Shown here one piece after another: positions 7,010 through 15,038 of a stretch of DNA of 34,084 nucleotides. The position numbers and the translations under genes were made by a program. Source of the DNA: JBGAQP01 sp044220635. Lineage in GTDB: Bacteria; Pseudomonadota; Gammaproteobacteria; Burkholderiales; Usitatibacteraceae. Where the stretch lies: positions 1 to 34,084 of the forward strand of contig JBGAQP010000032.1 of assembly GCA_044220635.1 (NCBI GenBank). The letters run 5' to 3'. Under the pieces are notes generated by a model. It was not told the DNA's origin. It ran no database searches and saw only the letters and a program-made list of their open reading frames with translations. Every line of letters starts with the position of its first letter. The stretch's first letter is position 1.

Positions 7010-7462
7010 TCAGGAAGCCGTCCCGGCGCCGGCGGCGCGCACCGCGGCCTCGAACCGCCCCTCGCCGTGCAGGACGAGGTGGTAGGCGAGGTCGCGCATC
7101 GAGACGAGGCCGTGGATGTGCGGGCCGTCCATCACGAGCAGGTGGCGGTGGCGGCGCAGCACCATCAGGGCGAGGGCCGCCTCGAGCGTCGTGCCCGGCG
7201 AGACGAAGCGCACGTCGCGGGTCATCACGAGCGACAGCGGCGTCTTCGCCGCGTCGAGCCCCGGGAGGACGACGCGCAGCATGACGTCGCGCTCGGTGAA
7301 GATGCCGGCGGCGAGCTGGTCCTCGGTGCTCACCACGAGCGCGCCGATCTCCTTCGCGGCCATGGTGGCCACGGCCTGGGCGACGCTCGCCGAGGCCGGG
7401 ATCGTGTGCAGCTGCTCCATCCCCTGCTCGCGCAGGGAGTCCATCACCGTCTGTACCGTCAT
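7010..7462 (-). CDS. Tandem CBS-domain protein inside the nqr operon
   Basis: A 150-residue soluble protein made of two CBS domains and little else. CBS1 spans about residues 10-65 (HTIPASASVAQAVATMAAKE, then GIFTERDVMLRVV). CBS2 spans about 78-135 (MTRDVRFVSPGTTLEAALAL, then GLVSMRDLAYHLV). CBS pairs bind adenine nucleotides, S-adenosylmethionine or sometimes NAD(H). The ligand here cannot be told. There is no membrane helix, DNA-binding domain or enzyme domain. The gene lies 19 bases after nqrF and 32 bases before apbE on the same strand, so it is almost certainly part of the nqr transcript. A role in sensing energy charge for the complex or its maturation is a guess from position. Confidence 0.9.
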   Translation of the reverse strand: MTVQTVMDSLREQGMEQLHTIPASASVAQAVATMAAKEIGALVVSTEDQLAAGIFTERDVMLRVVLPGLDAAKTPLSLVMTRDVRFVSPGTTLEAALALMVLRRHRHLLVMDGPHIHGLVSMRDLAYHLVLHGEGRFEAAVRAAGAGTAS

Positions 7463-7481
7463 CGTCGCTCTCCCTCGCGCC

Positions 7482-8708
7482 TCAGCTGCCGAAATCGTCG
7501 AGCAGGATGTTCTCGCGCTCGACGCCGAGGTCGAGCAGCATCGCGATCACCGCCTTGGTCATGGGTCCCGGCCCGCACATGTAGTACTCGATGTCCTCGG
7601 GCGAGGGGTGGTCCTTCAGGTACTCGTCGTGCAGCACCTGGTGGATGAAGCCGGTGGAGCCCTTCCAGTGGTCCTCGGGCAGCGGCTCGGAGAGCGCCAG
7701 GTGCCACGTGAAGTTCGGGTTCGCGCGCGCGATCGCGTCGAACTCGTCCTGGTAGAACGCCTCCTTGAGGCTCCTCGCGCCGTACCAGTAGGTCGCCTTC
7801 CTCTTCGTGTGCAGGCGGTGGAACTGGTCGAAGATGTGCGAGCGCATGGGCGCCATGCCCGCGCCCCCGCCGATGAAGCACATCTCGGCCTGCGTCTCGC
7901 GCGCGAAGAACTCCCCGAAGGGCCCCGAGACCGTCACCTCGTCGCCGGGCTTCAGGTTGAAGATCCAGGAGCTCATGATCCCCGGCGCGATGTCCTCGCG
8001 GTAGCCCGGCGGGAAGGCGATGCGGATCGTGAAGAGCAGGATCCCCTTCTCGAGCGGGTAGTTCGCCATCGAGTAGGCGCGCTGCACCGGACCGGCGCAG
8101 GAGGACCTGAAGCGCCAGAGGTCGAACTTGTCCCAGTCGGCGCGGAACGGCTCGTCGATCGCGAAGTCGCGGAAGGCGAGCGCATGGGGCGGGCACTCGA
8201 TCTGCACGTAGCCGCCGGCGCGGAAGGGCACTTCGTCGCCCTCGGGCAGCGCGAGCTTCAGCTCCTTGATGAAGGTGGCGACGTTGCGGTTGGAGACCAC
8301 GCGGCACTTCCACTTGCGCACGCTGAAGATCTCGGGGGCGATCTCGATCTTGAGGTCGCCCTTCACCTTCACCTGGCAGGCGAGGCGGCAGCCGCGCCTC
8401 GCCTCCCCGCGCGAGATGTAGCCGGTCTCGGTGGGCAGCAGCTCCCCGCCGCCTTCGCGCACGACGACCTCGCAGACCCCGCAGGCGCCCTTCCCGCCGC
8501 AGGCCGAGGGGATGAAGATCCGGTTCTCGGCGAGCTTCGCGAGGAGCGTTCCCCCCGCCGGGACCTTGAGGGCCTTCGCCGGGTCGTCGTTGATCGTGAT
8601 CGTCACGTCGCCCGTGGCGACGAGCCTCGAGCGCGCGGCCATGAGCAGCCCGATGAGGGCGAGGATCACCGCGGTGAACATGACGACGCCCAGGACGATC
8701 TCGGTCAT
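7482..8708 (-). CDS. nqrF: Na+-NQR subunit F, NADH dehydrogenase with 2Fe-2S and FAD
   Basis: A 408-residue electron-entry subunit of the Na+-translocating NADH:ubiquinone reductase. One N-terminal membrane helix (about 4-25) anchors it. The ferredoxin domain has Cys70, Cys76, Cys79 and Cys111, the same numbering as in the Vibrio cholerae subunit. The FAD domain carries RAYSMANYP and the NADH domain has CFIGGGAGMAPMRSH, ending in EYYMCGPGPM and LDDFGS. It oxidises NADH on the cytoplasmic side and passes electrons through the 2Fe-2S centre. The ATG at 8708 follows the nqrE stop by ten bases. Confidence 0.97.
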   Translation of the reverse strand: MTEIVLGVVMFTAVILALIGLLMAARSRLVATGDVTITINDDPAKALKVPAGGTLLAKLAENRIFIPSACGGKGACGVCEVVVREGGGELLPTETGYISRGEARRGCRLACQVKVKGDLKIEIAPEIFSVRKWKCRVVSNRNVATFIKELKLALPEGDEVPFRAGGYVQIECPPHALAFRDFAIDEPFRADWDKFDLWRFRSSCAGPVQRAYSMANYPLEKGILLFTIRIAFPPGYREDIAPGIMSSWIFNLKPGDEVTVSGPFGEFFARETQAEMCFIGGGAGMAPMRSHIFDQFHRLHTKRKATYWYGARSLKEAFYQDEFDAIARANPNFTWHLALSEPLPEDHWKGSTGFIHQVLHDEYLKDHPSPEDIEYYMCGPGPMTKAVIAMLLDLGVERENILLDDFGS

Positions 8709-8718
8709 GGCGGCGGGC

Positions 8719-9333
8719 TCAGAGCTGGATCCCGGAGAACATCATGAAGGCGATGGAGATGAGGCCCGCCGTCACGAAGGTGATGCCCAGTCCCCGCAGG
8801 CCCGCGGGAACGTTCGAGTAGGCGAGCTTCTCGCGCACCGCGGCCATGGCGACGATGGCGATGGCGAAGCCCAGGCCCGAGCCCAGGCCGAAGACCACGC
8901 TCTCGGCGAAGGTGTAGTCGCGCTCCTGCATGAAGAGCGAGCCGCCGAGGATCACGCAGTTGACGGCGATGAGCGGCAGGAAGACGCCGAGCGTCGTGTA
9001 GAGCGCCGGGGCGAACTTCTCGACCGTCATCTCGACCACCTGGGTGGCGGCGGCCACCGTCCCGATGAAGAGGATGAAGGAGAGGAAGGTGAGGTCGGCG
9101 CGGGCGAGCGCGGGCGAGGCCCAGCCGAGCGCCCCTTCCTTGAGCAGGTGGACCAGGATGAGGTTGTTGAGGGGCACGGTGAGCGCCTGGACGAACACCA
9201 CGGCGACGCCGAGGCCGAAGGCCGTCTCGACCTTCTTCGAGCAGGCGAGGAACGAGCACATGCCCAGGAAGAAGGCGAGCGCCATGTTCTCGAGGAAGAT
9301 CGAGCGGATGGCGATGTTGAGGTAGTGTTCCAT
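8719..9333 (-). CDS. nqrE: Na+-NQR subunit E
   Basis: A 204-residue polytopic membrane subunit with six predicted helices. It starts with HYLNIAIRSIFLENMALAFFLG, the usual NqrE N-terminus. Cys26 (LGMCSFLACSKK) and Cys126 (VNCVILGG) are the conserved cysteines that, with the pair in NqrD, hold the intramembrane iron centre between NqrF and NqrC. The length is normal for the family. It lies between nqrD (20-base gap) and nqrF (ten-base gap). Confidence 0.97.
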   Translation of the reverse strand: MEHYLNIAIRSIFLENMALAFFLGMCSFLACSKKVETAFGLGVAVVFVQALTVPLNNLILVHLLKEGALGWASPALARADLTFLSFILFIGTVAAATQVVEMTVEKFAPALYTTLGVFLPLIAVNCVILGGSLFMQERDYTFAESVVFGLGSGLGFAIAIVAMAAVREKLAYSNVPAGLRGLGITFVTAGLISIAFMMFSGIQL

Positions 9334-9353
9334 GCGTCGCGGTCCCGGCGGGG

Positions 9354-10004
9354 CTAGTCCTTCTCCTGCAGCTCGGGCTTGAGCGTGCGCAGCAGCCAGA
9401 TGAGGCCGGCGATGAGGAACAGGCCCGAGGGGGCGAGCAGCATGAGGCCGTTGGGCACGTACCAGCCGCCGTCCTTGGCGAGCGGGAGCACCACGAAGCC
9501 GAACACCTTGCCCGCGCCGAGGAGCTCGCGCGCAAGCGCGACCAGCATCAGCACGAAGGCGTAGCCCAGGCCGTTGCCCAGCCCGTCGAGCAGCGACAGG
9601 CCGGGCGGGTTCTGCATCGCGAAGCCCTCGGCGCGGCCCATGACGATGCAGTTGGTGATGATGAGCCCCACGAACACCGAGAGCTCGAGCGAGAGCTCGT
9701 AGAGGGTCGCCTTGAGCACCTGGTCGAAGACGATCACGAGGGAGGCGATGATCGCGAGCTGCACGATGATGCGGATGGAGCCGGGCGTGTGGTTGCGCAC
9801 CAGGCTCACCGCGACGTTGGCGAGCATCGTGACGAGGATCACGCCCGCGCCCATCACGAGCGCCTTGTCCACGCGCGTGGTGACGGCGAGCGCCGAGCAG
9901 ATGCCCAGCACCTGCACGCCGATCGGGTTGTTCGCGACGATCGGGTCGAGCAGCGTGGTGCGGCTGCGCTTTCCGAAGAGGCTGGGGGCGGGCGTGGCGC
10001 TCAT
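9354..10004 (-). CDS. nqrD: Na+-NQR subunit D
   Basis: A 216-residue polytopic subunit, homologous and inverted in the membrane relative to NqrE. The N-terminal region reads DPIVANNPIGVQVLGICSALAVT with the conserved Cys36. The second iron ligand is in GLIITNCIVMGRAEGFAM. The C-terminal WYVPNGLMLLAPS segment is typical of NqrD. The ATG at 10004 overlaps the nqrC TGA stop (ATGA), so translation is probably coupled. Confidence 0.97.
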   Translation of the reverse strand: MSATPAPSLFGKRSRTTLLDPIVANNPIGVQVLGICSALAVTTRVDKALVMGAGVILVTMLANVAVSLVRNHTPGSIRIIVQLAIIASLVIVFDQVLKATLYELSLELSVFVGLIITNCIVMGRAEGFAMQNPPGLSLLDGLGNGLGYAFVLMLVALARELLGAGKVFGFVVLPLAKDGGWYVPNGLMLLAPSGLFLIAGLIWLLRTLKPELQEKD

Positions 10005-10795
10005 GTCGGGATGCGTCCCTCGCGGAAGCGGGTGAGGAAGCGGCCGTAGCCGTCGTTCGAGAGCCAGAAGCGCATAAGCCGCGTGATGGCGTTGCTCGTG
10101 ATCGTCGCGCCCGACAGGCCGTCGACGTTGAGCGGATCGGTCTCGGGGCTGCCCGCCTGGCCCTTGATCACGGTGATGCGCGCGTTCCACTGGTCGTCGA
10201 ATCCCCGGCGGCCGCGCCACAGGCCCTGCCAGACGGGATTGCCGATCTCGCCGCCCAGCCCGGGCGTCTCGCGGTGGTCGTAGTAGGTGAGGCCGCGCAC
10301 CGTGTTCGCGTCCCTGTCCAGGGCGAGGAAGCCGTAGATCGTGCCCCACATCCCCAGGCCCTCGACGGAGATGACGAGCTGGTCCACGCGGCCCTCGCGC
10401 ATCACGAAGTAGACGATGCCGAGCTTCGGCAGGCGCTTGAGGCCGGCGTCGTTCGGGGGCGCGGGGCGGCTCGCCGCGGGGTCGTTGCGCGCCGCGCGCT
10501 GGTCGTAGTCGCGGGCGCCGCCGACGTCCTCGGCGACCAGCTCGCCGGTGGCGAGGTCCACGAGCCGGGCGCGGATGTCGGAGGCGAAGATGCGCTCGAC
10601 GTCGCCGAGCGCCAGGTCCTCGCCGGCCCCGACGAGCCCGGCGGCCACCAGGACGTTCTTCTCCATGTAGAGGCGGGCGTTCGCCTTCTGCCGGGGCTGG
10701 AGCGCGACCGCGGCCACGGACACGAGCGCGGCGCACACCACGCAGACCGCGGCGGCGAAGGCGAAGGTGTAGCGCGGCGAGTCAAGCCTGGGCAC
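10001..10795 (-). CDS. nqrC: Na+-NQR subunit C, FMN-binding
   Basis: A 264-residue subunit with one N-terminal membrane helix (about 9-31) and a large periplasmic FMN-binding domain. FMN is expected to be bound covalently at Thr231 in the motif DGLSGATITSN by the ApbE encoded downstream. GEIGNPVWQGLWRG and GLTYYDHRETPGLGGE are typical of NqrC/RnfG. The start is GTG at 10795, giving a 14-base overlap with nqrB. The N-terminal SPRYTFAFA segment matches the family start, so GTG is well supported. Confidence 0.96.
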   Translation of the reverse strand: MPRLDSPRYTFAFAAAVCVVCAALVSVAAVALQPRQKANARLYMEKNVLVAAGLVGAGEDLALGDVERIFASDIRARLVDLATGELVAEDVGGARDYDQRAARNDPAASRPAPPNDAGLKRLPKLGIVYFVMREGRVDQLVISVEGLGMWGTIYGFLALDRDANTVRGLTYYDHRETPGLGGEIGNPVWQGLWRGRRGFDDQWNARITVIKGQAGSPETDPLNVDGLSGATITSNAITRLMRFWLSNDGYGRFLTRFREGRIPT

Positions 10796-12017
10796 GGCGC
10801 CTCCGGCGCTCGATGTTGGCGCGCACGAGCAGGTAGTCGATGAGCGGCGCCATCACGTTCATGAAGAGGATCACCAGGAACACGCTCTCGGGGTAGGCGG
10901 GGTTCAGCACGCGGATCGCGACGATCAGCGCGCCGATCGCCAGGCCGTAGATCCAGCGCCCCGTGTTCGTGAAGGGCGCGGTCACGGGGTCGGTCGCCAT
11001 GAACACGGTGCCGAAGGCCCAGCCGCCGAGCACCATGTGCCACCAGAAGGGCATCGCGAACCAGGGGTTGGTCTTCGAGCCCACGGCGTTGAAGACGAGG
11101 GCCATCGCGAGGGTGCCCAGGGCCACCCCGGCCATGATCCGCCAGGAGCCCACGCCCGTCGCCACGAGGATCGCGGCCCCGACGAGGCAGGCGAGCGCCG
11201 AGGTCTCCCCGAGCGAGCCGGGCTCGAAGCCGAGGAAGGCGTTCGCCCAGGACAGGCTTCCGGCGGCGACGTCGAAGGGCTCGGTGAAGGTGCGCATCTT
11301 CGCGAGCAGCGTCGCCCCCGAGAAGCCGTCGACCGCGTCCACCCCGTACAGGGCGACCCACACGGTGTCGCCCGAGATGTCCGCCGGGTAGGCGAAGAAG
11401 AGGAACGCGCGGCCGGCGAGCGCCGGATTGAGGAAGTTCATCCCGGTGCCGCCGAAGATCTCCTTGGCGACCACCACGCCGAAGCTGATGCCGAGCGCCG
11501 CCTGCCACAGGGGCGCGGTGGCGGGCAGCGTCAGGGGGAAGATGAGGCTCGTGACGAGGAAGCCCTCGTTGATCTCGTGGCGGCGCACGACCGCGAAGAG
11601 CACTTCCCAGAAGCCGCCGACGGCGAGCGTGACGGCGTAGATCGGCAGGAAATAGAGCGCGCCGTGGAAGAGGCACTGCGCGAGGCTCGCGGCGGAGTAG
11701 CCGAAGCCGAGCGCGCGCATGAGCTCGTGGCGCCAGCCCTGCAGGCCCGGAAGCTTCAGCGGATCGAGCGCGAGGTTCGCCTGCAGCCCCGTGTTGTACA
11801 TCGCCATGAACACGCACGGCAGCATCGCGATCACGACGATGGTCATCATGCGCTTGAGGTCGATCGCGTCGCGCACGTGCGAGGCGCCGCGGGTGACCGA
11901 GGGCGGCGTCATCAGGAAGGTGTCGGCCGCCTCGAACACCGCGTGGAAGCGCGCGAGCTTCCCGCCGGCCTCGAAGTGGCGCGCGGAGCTCGCGAGCAGC
12001 CGCTCGAGGGCGCGCAC
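10782..12017 (-). CDS. nqrB: Na+-NQR subunit B, FMN and Na+ channel subunit
   Basis: A 411-residue polytopic subunit with about ten helices. It carries a covalent FMN and riboflavin and forms the Na+ path and ubiquinone site. The FMN attachment threonine is Thr236 in VDGFSGATLLAK, the same residue number as in Vibrio cholerae. SHVRDAIDLKRMM and NEGFLVTSLIFPLTLP are conserved family segments. Translation starts at GTG 12017, one base after the nqrA TGA; the following residues (ERLLASSARHFEAGGK) align with known NqrB N-termini, which supports this codon. Confidence 0.97.
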   Translation of the reverse strand: MRALERLLASSARHFEAGGKLARFHAVFEAADTFLMTPPSVTRGASHVRDAIDLKRMMTIVVIAMLPCVFMAMYNTGLQANLALDPLKLPGLQGWRHELMRALGFGYSAASLAQCLFHGALYFLPIYAVTLAVGGFWEVLFAVVRRHEINEGFLVTSLIFPLTLPATAPLWQAALGISFGVVVAKEIFGGTGMNFLNPALAGRAFLFFAYPADISGDTVWVALYGVDAVDGFSGATLLAKMRTFTEPFDVAAGSLSWANAFLGFEPGSLGETSALACLVGAAILVATGVGSWRIMAGVALGTLAMALVFNAVGSKTNPWFAMPFWWHMVLGGWAFGTVFMATDPVTAPFTNTGRWIYGLAIGALIVAIRVLNPAYPESVFLVILFMNVMAPLIDYLLVRANIERRRRRAQA

Positions 12018-12018
12018 C

Positions 12019-13377
12019 TCAGGCCTCCTTCTCGAGGCGCGAGAGCATCGCTCGCAGCAGCGGCCCGTAGTCGTTCTTGCCCGGGCAGGCGTAGGTGCAA
12101 AGCGCCAGGTCCTCCTCCTCGAGCTCGAGGGCGCCCAAGGCTTCCGCCCTCTCGAGGTCGCCCGTCAGGAGCGCGCGCAGCAGGAAGGTCGGGAGGATGT
12201 CGAGGGGCATCACGCTCTCGTAGGTGCCGATGGGCACCATGGCGCGCGGCGATCCGTTCGTGGTCGTGGTGAAGGCGCGCTTGCGCGCTCTGGCGAAGGC
12301 GCCGAGCACGGCGCCGGTGACCGAGAACTTGTCGCGGCCCGGCGCGATCCAGCCCAGGAGCTCGCGCGCGCGGCCCTCGGGCAGCGCCGAGACCTGCTGG
12401 TGGTAGCGGCCGAGGAACGCGGTCGCCACCCCGCCCGCGGCGCGGCCGTCGAGCACCGAGCCCGAGACCACGCGCTGCTCGCCCGGGGCGAGCTCGCCCG
12501 CGGTGAGCTCCTCGAGGCTCGCCCCGAGGCGCGTGCGCACGAGGCGCCCGCGCGCGACGCCCGGGCCCGCGAGCGCCACGATGCGCTCGACCTCGAGGCG
12601 CCCGGCAGTGACGAGCCGGCCGATCGCCGCGACGTCCTGGGCGCCGACGTGCCACACGACGCGGCCGGCGGCGACCGGGTGGAGGAAATGGATGTGCGTG
12701 CCCGCGTTGCCCGCCGGGTGGGGTCCCGCGAACTCCGCGGCGGAAACGCGCGGGGCCGCCGGCACCGGGAGCGGGGAACCCGCGGCCTTGCAGACGTGGA
12801 CCGGACCGGGGGTGAGCGTGGCGAGCGCGAGGATGCCCGCCTCGAAGTCCGCCTCGCGGCCGGCGAGCGCCACCTCCACGCGCGGGGCGTGGGGTCGCGT
12901 GTCCATGGCGGTGACGAAGAGGGCGCGCGGCGCCGTCCCGGGCAGGGGGACGCGGCCGAAGGGGCGCTCGCGCAGCGCCGTCCACAGGCCCGACTCGACG
13001 AGCAGCGCCGTCACGCCCGCGCCATCGGCGGGAGGACGGCCGGTCCAGCTCGCGAACTCGACCTGGGCGCCGGGGCCGTCGCCGGCGGCGACATCGATGG
13101 CGAGCGAGACGAAGGCGCGCCTCTCGGCGCGGTGGACGGCGGCGACAATTCCCGATGCGGGGGCCGTGTGGATCACGCCCGGTCGCTTCTTGTCCTCGAA
13201 GAGGGGCTGGCCGCGCAGGACCGCGTCCCCGGGCTGGACCCGGAGTCCCGGTGCCAGGCCGACGTAGTCGGCGCCCAGCAGCGCCACGCGCGTGACCGCC
13301 GGGCCGGGCTCGATCCGCTGGATCGGGTCGCCCGCGATGGGCAGGTCGAGGCCCTTCGAGAGGTTGTGGGTCGGCAT
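12019..13377 (-). CDS. nqrA: Na+-NQR subunit A
   Basis: A 452-residue peripheral cytoplasmic subunit, first gene of the NQR operon. It starts with SKGLDLPIAGDP and contains LLGADYVGLAPGLRVQPGD and HTAPASGIVAAVHRAERR, a biotinyl/lipoyl-like and SLBB-like arrangement typical of NqrA and RnfC. The C-terminal part has CTYACPGKNDYGPLLR, characteristic of the family. NqrA is reported to contribute to quinone binding. The ATG at 13377 has no clear ribosome-binding site. The 138-bp region upstream holds an FNR-type palindrome. Confidence 0.97.
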   Translation of the reverse strand: MPTHNLSKGLDLPIAGDPIQRIEPGPAVTRVALLGADYVGLAPGLRVQPGDAVLRGQPLFEDKKRPGVIHTAPASGIVAAVHRAERRAFVSLAIDVAAGDGPGAQVEFASWTGRPPADGAGVTALLVESGLWTALRERPFGRVPLPGTAPRALFVTAMDTRPHAPRVEVALAGREADFEAGILALATLTPGPVHVCKAAGSPLPVPAAPRVSAAEFAGPHPAGNAGTHIHFLHPVAAGRVVWHVGAQDVAAIGRLVTAGRLEVERIVALAGPGVARGRLVRTRLGASLEELTAGELAPGEQRVVSGSVLDGRAAGGVATAFLGRYHQQVSALPEGRARELLGWIAPGRDKFSVTGAVLGAFARARKRAFTTTTNGSPRAMVPIGTYESVMPLDILPTFLLRALLTGDLERAEALGALELEEEDLALCTYACPGKNDYGPLLRAMLSRLEKEA

Positions 13378-13429
13378 GGCGGCGCAACGTGCGTGGCCGG
13401 AGCCGCAAGCCTCGGGACCCGCGCCCCCG

Positions 13430-13456
13430 CACCCTTCGCCAAGGCTAGGGGAGGGG
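13430..13456. repeat. REP-like GC-rich repeat fragment (tentative)
   Basis: The segment with CACCCTTCGCCAAGGCTAGG followed by GGAGGGG resembles the dispersed intergenic repeats of high-GC proteobacteria built on CCCT...CTCCC arms with a small central inverted repeat (CCTTcgccAAGG). It lies between the cNMP-domain gene and nqrA. A similar but more decayed sequence is in the 5' end of gspI. Copy number elsewhere in the genome cannot be seen. Confidence 0.3.
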
Positions 13457-13469
13457 CCCCGCCCCGGGA

Positions 13470-13483
13470 TTGACTTTCGTCAA
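13470..13483. promoter_or_regulatory. FNR/CRP-family operator upstream of nqrA
   Basis: TTGACTTTCGTCAA is a perfect inverted repeat, TTGAC-N4-GTCAA, and fits the FNR/ANR/DNR core TTGA-N6-TCAA. Its near edge is 92 bases upstream of the nqrA ATG. No clear -10 or -35 could be matched around it, so activation versus repression cannot be told. An FNR-type regulator would link NQR expression to oxygen or nitric oxide. The site also lies just after the stop of the cNMP-domain gene. Confidence 0.55.
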
Positions 13484-13515
13484 GCGCGCGCCCGGCTCCG
13501 GCGCGCCGCGGCGCG

Positions 13516-13998
13516 CTAGTAGCGCCCGTGCTGCTTGAAGATGTAGTTGCCGAGCTCGGCCACCTGCAGGCTCATGCGCCGCTGCAGCTCGTGGGTCTCG
13601 TGCACGATCGCGCGCATCACGCGGTAGACGATCCACGGGTGCTTCGTCACGAGGCTCTCGAGGCGCTCGCGCTCGAGGCTCGCGATCTCGGTCGGCCCCA
13701 GCGCGCGAAGCGTCGAGTGGTGCGGCGTGCCGTCGAGGAAGGAGAGCTCGCCCACGAGGTCGCCCGCGGTCTTCACGTGCAGGTTCTCCCAGCGCCCCTC
13801 CTCGTCCTTGCGGGAGACGGCGAGCGCGCCGCTCACCACCAGGTGCAGGCGGCTGTCGGACTCGCCCTGGGCGCAGACGATCGCGTCGCCCGCGAGGCGG
13901 CGCGTCTCGATCAGGGCCGCGAGCACCTCGCACTCCGGGTCGGAGAGCTCCGCGGCGAGGCGGGAATGGCGCAGCACTTCGTATTCGTGGGTGGGCAT
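13516..13998 (-). CDS. Stand-alone cyclic-nucleotide-binding-domain protein
   Basis: A 160-residue protein consisting of one CRP-type beta-barrel (about 12-125) and C-terminal helices. The barrel shows DAIVCAQGESDSRLHLVVSG and GDLVGELSFLDGTPHHSTLRA. There is no winged-helix DNA-binding domain after the dimer helix, unlike CRP or FNR. In the phosphate-binding cassette the GEL motif is kept, but the Arg of the usual RSA/RTA triplet is replaced by His (HHST), so normal cAMP binding is doubtful. The C-terminus ends in NYIFKQHGRY. The start at 13998 has GAGGA ten bases upstream; an in-frame ATG at 14031 lacks one. The neighbours are a quinone-oxidoreductase-like gene upstream and nqrA downstream. 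Function unknown. Confidence 0.85.
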   Translation of the reverse strand: MPTHEYEVLRHSRLAAELSDPECEVLAALIETRRLAGDAIVCAQGESDSRLHLVVSGALAVSRKDEEGRWENLHVKTAGDLVGELSFLDGTPHHSTLRALGPTEIASLERERLESLVTKHPWIVYRVMRAIVHETHELQRRMSLQVAELGNYIFKQHGRY

Positions 13999-14066
13999 GG
14001 TCGTGTCGTCCTCGCGGGGTCCGGGCTCCATGCTAGGGCAAGGGCGCCCCCCGCGTTTGCGGTAGC

Positions 14067-15038
14067 TCAAGGCAGTGTGGATCGGTCTCCGGGTTCGGCG
14101 CGGATCACGGTCTTGCCCTGGTTGTGCCCGGCGCGCATGGCGCCGATGACCGCGGGCACCTCGCCCATCGCCGCGATCCGCGTGACCGGGGCGCGCAGGC
14201 GCCCCGAGGCGGCCAGCCCGACGAGGGTCGCGAGGTCCTCGCCGTTGGGCTTCTCCATGACGAGGATGCAGCGCTGGCGGGAGGTGAGCCGCAGCCACTG
14301 GGCGCCGAACCAGAAGCGCGCGTTGGGCAGGATCTGGGCGTAGGCCCCGGCGGGCGCGAGCACGCGCCGGCCCTCGGCGAGCGTCGAGACGCCGGAGCAG
14401 TCGAAGACGATGTCGAAGCGCTCCGCGAGCGCGCGCCAGTCCTCCCGCGAGCGGTCGAGGCAGCGCTCGGCGCCGAGCGTGGCGAGGTGCGCCTGGGCGG
14501 CGGCGCCCGCCACCGCGGTCACGCTCGCGCCCGCGATCCTCGCGAGCTGCACGGCGAAGGAACCCACGCCGCCCGAGGCGCCGAGCACGAGCACCCGCGG
14601 GCCGGCCGCGAGGCCCGCCTCGGCGAGCGCCTGCACGGCGGTGATCCCCGAGCCGGGCAGCGCCGCGGCGTCGACGAAGGCGAGCGCCTCGGGCTTGCGC
14701 ACCGCGTTCGCGGCGGGCACGCAGCAGCGTTCGGCGAAGGTCCCGAGGCGGGAGGTGATGGGATTGGCGATGGCGACCACGGCTTCGCCCGCGCGCCATC
14801 CCGACACGCCCTCGCCCACGGCGTCCACGACGCCCGCCACGTCGAAGCCGAGGCCGCGCGGCAGTCGCCCGAGCGTCAGCAGCCGGAACTCGCCCGCGGG
14901 GAGCTTCCAGTCGAGGGGATTCACGGAAGCCGCGACCACCTTGACGCCGAGCTCCCCGCGCCCGGGCGCGGGATCGGGCCGCTCGGCCCACTCGAGCACC
15001 TCGGGGCCGCCGTAGCGGCGGTAGATCCAGGCTTTCAC
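14067..15038 (-). CDS. Zinc-less MDR-family NAD(P)-dependent quinone oxidoreductase-like protein
   Basis: A 323-residue medium-chain dehydrogenase/reductase. The GroES-like N-terminal domain includes WIYRRYGGPEVLEW and ASVNPLDWKLPAGEF, with GLGFDVAGVVDAVGEGV. The Rossmann fold has the nucleotide motif VLGASGGVGSFAVQLARIAG. The catalytic and structural zinc cysteines of alcohol dehydrogenases are absent, as in quinone oxidoreductases. The C-terminal AGHNQGKTVIR is typical. The substrate is unknown. Translation starts at GTG 15038, overlapping the phosphomannomutase stop as GTGA, so it is coupled to that gene. Confidence 0.9.
   Translation of the reverse strand: MKAWIYRRYGGPEVLEWAERPDPAPGRGELGVKVVAASVNPLDWKLPAGEFRLLTLGRLPRGLGFDVAGVVDAVGEGVSGWRAGEAVVAIANPITSRLGTFAERCCVPAANAVRKPEALAFVDAAALPGSGITAVQALAEAGLAAGPRVLVLGASGGVGSFAVQLARIAGASVTAVAGAAAQAHLATLGAERCLDRSREDWRALAERFDIVFDCSGVSTLAEGRRVLAPAGAYAQILPNARFWFGAQWLRLTSRQRCILVMEKPNGEDLATLVGLAASGRLRAPVTRIAAMGEVPAVIGAMRAGHNQGKTVIRAEPGDRSTLP

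Noticed and set aside
13440..13475. Intrinsic terminator after the cNMP-domain gene
   Set aside because: GC-rich inverted segments are present, but there is no T-tract on the minus strand, so it was listed only as a tentative repeat.
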